This document shows positions 6,304 through 10,837 of a DNA stretch of 10,837 nucleotides, in pieces. The notes under the pieces were generated by a model. The model searched no databases and was not told the origin of the DNA. It saw only the letters and a program-made list of their open reading frames with translations. Both the position numbers and the translations under genes were made by a program. The first letter of the stretch is position 1. Each line of letters starts with the position of its first letter. Source of the stretch: an uncultured Lachnospiraceae bacterium (GTDB lineage: Bacteria > Bacillota > Clostridia > Lachnospirales > Lachnospiraceae); assembly GCA_946549155.1 (NCBI GenBank), contig CAMNQN010000110.1, positions 1-10,837 of the forward strand. Direction: 5' to 3'.

Positions 6304-9300
6304 ATGAAAAAAAAGAAATTCAGAGAATGGACGAGCAGGAGGGGGTTTTGGCCGCTGTTGGCTGCCCGGGTGCTGTTTCTGGCGGTACTTTTCCTGTATT
6401 ATGCAACGGGAAAAAATGAATTTGCCCCCGAGCTGTCAAAACAGGCGCTGGGCGGATGGATCGCGGCGGCGGCGCTGTGCTGCGCGGCAATGGCAGTAGG
6501 ATATAAGGTTCTGCTTTATGCGGCCTATCTGTGTGGAATTTATGCGTGGCTGGAGTTTTTATCCAGTCAGATCAATTATATCGTAAATGTTTTTGTGGCG
6601 ATTGACGGTTCCAGCTTTACGCTGTCCTTTCTGGCCACAGCGGTGTTGGGATTGGCCGCATGGATTTTTCCGGCGGCGGCAGCGGTCCGTTTCCCGTCTT
6701 CGCTTGAACAGAAGAAGGCGGGAGTGGTTTCCCGCAGAATGACCGCTGTCTTTTCCACATTTCTGGTAGTTCTTCTGGTGGGAAATGAGCTGGCCAATGC
6801 CAACAGTTCCATGATCAATTCCACCCTGAAATGTACGACCTACAGGGTCATGGAAGAGGAGGACGAGGAGGTGGGGCTGACGGTGAATCCAAAGCTCTGG
6901 GAGTTCTATACGGAGGGAGCCGGCGCGGAGTATACCCCCAAAAAGAAGCTGAACCGCGATCTTGGAATGCAGGTGTACACGGCAAATGCAGCCCCCTGGA
7001 GCGCCTATGATCAGGTGGAGGACTCTTTTGCGGAGTATCCGGACGCGGCCATTGTGGTGATCAGCCGAAGCAGCGGAGAGGGTATGGATATTTCAACCAT
7101 GGAGAGCGACGGTACGGACGGAAGTTATCTGACGCTGTCCGGGGAGGAGCTGGAGGTACTTACCCATTTAGCGGAGTGTAAGGAAAAGGGGACGATCAAA
7201 TCGATTGTGGTGCTGTTAAACACGGCTCTGGCAATCCGCGCTGATTTTATTGACCAGGAAGAGTACAAAATTGATGCCTGTATGTGGATTGGAAATGTGG
7301 GCTGCAGCGGAGTGAACGCGGTGGCGGACGCGCTGGTTGGAAATGTGGTTCCCTCCGGCCATCTTGCGGATACCTATGTGAAGGATAATTTTTCCTCTCC
7401 GGCCATGGCTTCCTGGATGCTGAATCAGAATGGCGTGTTTAATCAGAATGGCGTGTTTAATCAGGAATATACCAACAGTGAGGAGCTGGGGCTGAACAGC
7501 ACGCAGATGTACTATGGTATTTATCAGGAGGGGATTTACGTTGGGTACCGGTACTATGAGACCCGGTATGAGGATACCGTGCTGGGGGCTCAGGGTGTGG
7601 GTGATTACCGTTATGAGGATGTGGTGGCATATCCCTTTGGCTATGGCCTGTCCTACACCACATTTGCGTATTCCGACCTGTCTGTGGAGGAGACGGAGGA
7701 GGGAACGTATGATGTGAGTGTGACGGTGACCAATACCGGCGATACCTGGTCCGGAAAGGAGGTTGTGCAGGTTTATCTGCAAAAGCCCTATACAGAGTAT
7801 GACCAGGAACATCAGGTGGAAAAAGCGTCGGTGGAGCTGGGCGGATTTGCCAAGACGGGCATGCTGGCGCCGGGGGAGAGTGAGACCGTGACAATCCCTG
7901 TAGAGCGGGACAGCTTTAAATCCTATGACGCCAACGAAGCAGGTACCTATATCCTGGATGCAGGCACCTACTATCTGGCAGTGGGCAGGGATGCTCATGA
8001 CGCCCTGAATAATATTCTTGCACGGAAGGGCTACGGCACAGAGGACGGTATGGACGCGGAGGGTTTAGCGGAAATGGCCGTTGTGGCTCTGGAGCAGAAA
8101 GAACTGGATACAGCCACCTATGGGGTATCGGCACAGACCGGTGCGGCGATCACCAACCAGCTGGATTTCGCGGATGTGAACAAATACACCGATCAGGAAC
8201 AGGCGGTGTACGTTTCCAGAAGCGACTGGGAAGGCACCTGGCCCACGGAACCGGTGCAGCTGACGGTGGACGATACGCTGCTGACGGATCTTGGCAGCAA
8301 CAAGGCGATTGTGGAGGATGAGGGGCTGGATATGCCGGCGTACGGAGTAAATTCCGGGCTGACCGTGGCGATGCTGCGGGGAGAGGATTACGACAGCGGG
8401 AAATGGGAGCAGCTGCTGGATCAGATGACGTTTTCAGAGCAGGCGCTGTTGGTTTCCGACGGTTCCTTCAGTACCCACGCCCTGGGCTCCGTGGGAATCG
8501 GAAGCACCTATGAGCGGGACGGCCCCACCGGTGTGGTGGGAAGTGTCACCGGCATTTCCTTCCCCAGTGAGGGAAGCTGGGCTTCCAGCTTTAACATGGG
8601 GCTGGCAGAAAAAATCGGCGATGTGCTGGGAGAGGACGCGCGGATTAATGATATTCAGGGGCTTTACCTTCCTGGCATCAACATTCACCGCAGTCCCTTT
8701 GGAGGCCGGACCAATGAGTATTTTTCGGAGGATACGCTGCTGACGGGCTGGATGTGCGAGGCGGAGGTCAAGGGCGTTCAGGCGAAGGGCGTGATTGCTC
8801 ATGTAAAACATTTCATTTTCAATGACGAGGAGGCCCAGCGAAATGGTATCTGCATTTGGCTGAATGAGCAGGCTGCCCGTGAGATTTATCTGCGCCCCTG
8901 GGAGTATGCGGTAAATCCCTCCCGGGGAAATGCCCATGCGGTCATGAGCTCCTTTAACCGGGCGGGGGCCCTGTGGACCAGTGCCAGCGAGAATCTGGTT
9001 CAGAATATTCTGCGGGGAGAGTTCGGCTTTGACGGATATGTGATTACGGATATGGCTTCCTCCAACGCGGCGCTCTTTATGACGTATGTGGATGGATTTA
9101 TGAATGGCACAGACCTGTATCTGGGCTCCGGAAGCGAGACCGCACTGGATGAATATAAATCCAGCGTTACCTTTGCCAACCGTATCCGTGAGAGTGCGCA
9201 CCGCCTGCTGTATGTGCTGAGCAATTACAGTGCGGTGATGAACGGGGTATCCAGTTCCCTGCGGTTTGTGGCGGTGACGCCCTGGTGGCAGATGACAATT

Positions 9301-9411
9301 TATGCGCTGATGGGTGTCGGTGCCGCCGGATTTCTGGGCTTTGGGCTTCTGCTGCTCTTTACGATCCGAAAGGGAAAACGGGAGAAGAGGGGAGCTGTTT
9401 ATGAGGTATGA
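6304..9411 (+). CDS. Membrane-anchored GH3 beta-glycosidase, permuted domain order, internal gap
   Basis: This is a 1035-residue protein with a Shine-Dalgarno GTGAGGA before ATG 6304. Residues 1-170 contain several TM segments (about 16-34, 48-85, 103-122, 150-167), and a last TM segment lies at about 997-1018 (IYALMGVGAAGFLGFGLLLL) with a basic tail, so the catalytic part is held outside the membrane at both ends. Order: GH3_C (Glu259 in RSSGEGMD as candidate acid/base), YPFGYGLSYT, Fn3-like (VTNTGDTWSGKEVVQVYL), then GH3_N with Asp739 in DGPTG, GRTNEYFSED, Lys835-His836 in VKHFIFND and nucleophile candidate Asp916 in YVITDMASS. Relatives have an EGxxLLxN segment of about 75-80 residues before AGFxVNPxLWxFYTEGAG. 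Here an acidic run EEEDEEVGLTVNPKLWEF bridges it (about residue 190), so the start of GH3_C seems lost in frame. An 18-bp tandem duplication lies at 7423-7464. Its last bases overlap the next gene. Confidence 0.9.
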   Translation: MKKKKFREWTSRRGFWPLLAARVLFLAVLFLYYATGKNEFAPELSKQALGGWIAAAALCCAAMAVGYKVLLYAAYLCGIYAWLEFLSSQINYIVNVFVAIDGSSFTLSFLATAVLGLAAWIFPAAAAVRFPSSLEQKKAGVVSRRMTAVFSTFLVVLLVGNELANANSSMINSTLKCTTYRVMEEEDEEVGLTVNPKLWEFYTEGAGAEYTPKKKLNRDLGMQVYTANAAPWSAYDQVEDSFAEYPDAAIVVISRSSGEGMDISTMESDGTDGSYLTLSGEELEVLTHLAECKEKGTIKSIVVLLNTALAIRADFIDQEEYKIDACMWIGNVGCSGVNAVADALVGNVVPSGHLADTYVKDNFSSPAMASWMLNQNGVFNQNGVFNQEYTNSEELGLNSTQMYYGIYQEGIYVGYRYYETRYEDTVLGAQGVGDYRYEDVVAYPFGYGLSYTTFAYSDLSVEETEEGTYDVSVTVTNTGDTWSGKEVVQVYLQKPYTEYDQEHQVEKASVELGGFAKTGMLAPGESETVTIPVERDSFKSYDANEAGTYILDAGTYYLAVGRDAHDALNNILARKGYGTEDGMDAEGLAEMAVVALEQKELDTATYGVSAQTGAAITNQLDFADVNKYTDQEQAVYVSRSDWEGTWPTEPVQLTVDDTLLTDLGSNKAIVEDEGLDMPAYGVNSGLTVAMLRGEDYDSGKWEQLLDQMTFSEQALLVSDGSFSTHALGSVGIGSTYERDGPTGVVGSVTGISFPSEGSWASSFNMGLAEKIGDVLGEDARINDIQGLYLPGINIHRSPFGGRTNEYFSEDTLLTGWMCEAEVKGVQAKGVIAHVKHFIFNDEEAQRNGICIWLNEQAAREIYLRPWEYAVNPSRGNAHAVMSSFNRAGALWTSASENLVQNILRGEFGFDGYVITDMASSNAALFMTYVDGFMNGTDLYLGSGSETALDEYKSSVTFANRIRESAHRLLYVLSNYSAVMNGVSSSLRFVAVTPWWQMTIYALMGVGAAGFLGFGLLLLFTIRKGKREKRGAVYEV
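7423..7464 (+). repeat. 18-bp in-frame tandem duplication inside the membrane-anchored GH3
   Basis: The unit beginning AATCAGAATGGC and ending GTGTTT occurs perfectly at 7423-7440 and 7441-7458, followed by a partial AATCAG. It encodes NQNGVF twice in a surface segment between the GH3_C and Fn3-like domains. The perfect identity suggests a recent slippage event that could vary in copy number. Confidence 0.95.
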
Positions 9412-10294
9412 AGAATTGATCCGCAGCATGACGTTGGAAGAAAAGTGCGCGATTCTCTCGGGAAAGGATGTATGGCATACGAGAGCGGTGGAGCGCCTGG
9501 GGATTCCCTCCATCATGCTCTCCGATGGTCCCTCCGGTCTGCGAAAGCAGGCCGGGGAGGGGGACCATCTGGGCCTGAACGCTTCCACGAAGGCCACCTG
9601 CATGCCCTCCGCGGCAACGGTGGCCAACAGCTGGGATACGGAGGCCGCAAGGCTGGCGGGCAGTGTGATCGGGGCGGAGGCTGCCGGCCAGCAGGTACAG
9701 GTTTTGCTGGGTACCGGCCTGAATATCAAACGCAGTCCGCTGTGCGACAGAAATTTTGAGTATTATTCAGAGGATCCCTATTTGTCCGGAAAAATGGCGG
9801 CAGCCTTTATCCGGGGCGTACAGGAAAACGGAGTCTCCGCCTGTCCCAAGCATTTTGCAGTGAACAGTCAGGAGGACCACCGGATGGCCAGCGATTCGGT
9901 GCTGGATGAGCGGACGCTTCGTGAGATTTACCTGACCGGGTTTGAGATTGCGGTACAGGAGGGAAAGCCAAAGACAATCATGAGCAGCTACAATAAGGTG
10001 AATGGAACCTATGCAAATGAAAACGAGCATTTGGTGAAGGAGATCCTGCGGGGCGAGTGGGGCTTTGACGGCGCGCTGGTGACGGACTGGGGCGGCGGCA
10101 ATGATTTTGTCCGCGGAGTGGAAACCGGCTGCAGCCTTGAGAGGCCTGGTTCCGGGGATGACAGCGCCTGCCAGCTGCTTTCGGCTGTGGAGGAAGGGCG
10201 TATTTCAGAAAAGATTGTAGACCAGAGAGTGGAGGAGCTTCTGGAATTAATTTTTAGTACAGCGAAAGGGCAGGCAGCCCCCGGGACAGAGTAG
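9401..10294 (+). CDS. Cytoplasmic GH3 beta-glucosidase-like enzyme, catalytic barrel only (amber-truncated)
   Basis: ATG 9401 follows AGAGGGGAG and overlaps the end of the membrane-anchored GH3 gene by 11 bases, so the two are translationally coupled. The 297 residues make a complete canonical GH3_N barrel: MTLEEKCAILSGKDVWHT at the start, substrate-binding Asp42 in SDGPSGLR, a DRNFEYYSEDP motif, Lys150-His151 in PKHFAVNSQEDHR, SSYNKVNG, and nucleophile Asp229 in ALVTDWGGG. There is no signal peptide, so it should act in the cytoplasm on imported oligosaccharides. An amber codon at 10292-10294 ends the frame in the linker before GH3_C, but the same frame continues with a recognisable GH3_C start. 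Usual length is about 700-800 residues. Without GH3_C the acid/base Glu is absent and normal activity is unlikely. Confidence 0.88.
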   Translation: MRYEELIRSMTLEEKCAILSGKDVWHTRAVERLGIPSIMLSDGPSGLRKQAGEGDHLGLNASTKATCMPSAATVANSWDTEAARLAGSVIGAEAAGQQVQVLLGTGLNIKRSPLCDRNFEYYSEDPYLSGKMAAAFIRGVQENGVSACPKHFAVNSQEDHRMASDSVLDERTLREIYLTGFEIAVQEGKPKTIMSSYNKVNGTYANENEHLVKEILRGEWGFDGALVTDWGGGNDFVRGVETGCSLERPGSGDDSACQLLSAVEEGRISEKIVDQRVEELLELIFSTAKGQAAPGTE

Positions 10295-10657
10295 AAAGAC
10301 GAAACGGAGGAGAAGCACCATGAGATTGCAGCCAGGGTGGCGGAAGGCTCCATTGTACTGCTGAAAAATGAGGGAAATGTGCTGCCTCTGGCATCTGACC
10401 GCCGGGTGGCGTTTATTGGCAGCTTTGTGGAGAAGCCCCGGTATCAGGGAGCCGGCAGCAGTATGGTAAATGCGAAGAAGGAAGATAGTACCTTTGATCT
10501 TTTCCCGGGTTATTTTCCGAACCATGTAGGGTATGCCTCCGGTTTTGGACGGCTGGATGGGAAAGATAAGAAACTGATGCAGACAGCGCTGCAGCTTGCT
10601 TTTGGTGACGTTTATCACCGGCGGCGTATCTATGATTATTTTCTTTTTTGTCTTTAA
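10295..10657 (+). pseudogene. GH3_C remnant in frame with the upstream GH3, then foreign sequence
   Basis: Directly after the amber codon the same frame reads a charged linker and then AEGSIVLLKNEGNVLPL, RVAFIGSFVEKPRYQGAGSS and a segment ending KKLMQTALQLA, the typical start of the GH3 C-terminal domain. The frame 10337 to 10657 is in register with 9401 (difference 936 bases). After about 10600 the protein no longer resembles GH3; the acid/base GEG region and the Fn3-like domain are missing. The stop is at 10655-10657. In-frame GTG 10337 is the only plausible re-start and has no good ribosome binding site. It could be expressed only by read-through of the amber codon, and would still lack most of the domain. 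Confidence 0.8.
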
Positions 10658-10694
10658 GAGAATCTTCCCGGAGGGGAAAGCGGAGACGGAATAA
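10596..10694 (+). pseudogene. C-terminal tail of an unidentified membrane protein
   Basis: In a frame different from the GH3 frame, this stretch reads LLLVTFITGGVSMIIFFFVF, then KRIFPEGKAETE and a TAA stop (10692-10694). It looks like the last TM helix and cytoplasmic tail of a transporter-like protein. No start is present, so only the 3' end of that gene has been joined to the GH3 remnant. Family cannot be told from about 30 residues. Confidence 0.5.
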
Positions 10695-10723
10695 GGAGGC
10701 CAATGTTTTTCGGGTTTTGTTGA
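10694..10723 (+). promoter_or_regulatory. Orphan ribosome binding site and start codon
   Basis: AGGAGG (10694-10699) overlaps the TAA of the membrane-protein remnant and stands three bases before ATG 10703. The frame is MFFGFC followed by a stop, because the repeat copy begins at about 10710. It looks like the start of a coupled downstream gene that has been cut off by the repeat. Confidence 0.45.
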
Positions 10724-10733
10724 TTGGCGGGAC

Positions 10734-10823
10734 GCAGGAAAAGACGGGGCTGGGCGGGCAGATGCCTCTGGAAAACTGCTCTGGATACAAGAAACGCTAG
10801 GATGGAGCCGCCCTCCGATTTCG
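10734..10823 (+). repeat. Right arm of the long inverted repeat (copy C)
   Basis: This copy matches the reverse complement of 1-93, with the last 24 bases identical. Weaker similarity extends leftwards to about 10714 (TTTTGTTGATTGGC against TTTTGTAAAGCTAGCC). A frame in the copy-A register reads QEKTGLGGQMPLENCSGYKKR and then a stop. The 14 bases after the repeat (10824-10837) have no counterpart at the left end, because the window starts exactly at the repeat edge. Confidence 0.85.
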
Positions 10824-10837
10824 GGCACCGGGACAAT

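Noticed and set aside
8434..9729. Long minus-strand open frame of 431 codons
   Set aside because: It lies antisense to the membrane-anchored and canonical GH3 genes, which have clear motifs. The peptide has no recognisable domain and low-complexity composition typical of antisense to high-G+C third positions.

Overview
The window looks like a piece of a Firmicutes genome, most likely Lachnospiraceae or a close gut Clostridia relative. The reasons are purine-rich Shine-Dalgarno sites, a GHKL kinase/LytTR-type regulator pair, GH3 enzymes of the 'reversed domain' type known from Butyrivibrio and Ruminococcus, an InlB B-repeat/Ig-like secreted style, and codon use of medium G+C. This is inferred from protein style; no rRNA or tRNA is present to confirm it.

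Layout. Positions 1-529 hold no convincing gene. They carry copies of an unrecognised repeat in opposite orientations and a possible small Cys-containing ORF on the minus strand. Positions 530-2167 encode a two-component system of the AgrA/VirR kind: a response regulator and a six-TM GHKL histidine kinase, closed by a clear terminator. A 175-bp intergenic region follows, with a -10 box and a pair of 9-bp direct repeats spaced exactly 21 bp, the spacing expected of a LytTR operator. Positions 2344-6215 carry an operon of a secreted, circularly permuted GH3 enzyme (GH3_C, Fn3-like, then GH3_N) with two C-terminal Ig-like domains, and a small secreted protein with an InlB B-repeat and a CBM-like half. 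A second terminator follows. Positions 6304-10294 carry a membrane-anchored permuted GH3 enzyme whose end overlaps the start of a canonical-order cytoplasmic GH3 enzyme. The last gene is cut by an in-frame amber codon; its C-terminal domain continues in the same frame and is then replaced, near 10600, by the tail of an unrelated membrane protein. The window ends in a repeat copy that is the inverted counterpart of its first 93 bases.

How the parts would work together (inference): an external signal sensed by the kinase would switch on, through the direct-repeat operator, secreted and surface-bound beta-glycosidases, with the cytoplasmic GH3 finishing imported oligosaccharides.

The striking point is that nearly every long gene seems to lack a functionally central segment while staying in frame: the LytTR DNA-binding core of the regulator, the phospho-acceptor helix of the kinase (which also has a frameshift), about 190 residues of the first GH3, about 75-80 residues of the second, and most of the C-terminal domain of the third. 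Either the locus is decaying, or the sequence is an unusual recombinant or assembly product. These gaps are judged against remembered family patterns and need an alignment to confirm. I do not see a convincing new defence or mobile system; the repeat pair at the ends, the candidate operator and the shared internal losses are the parts most worth checking.
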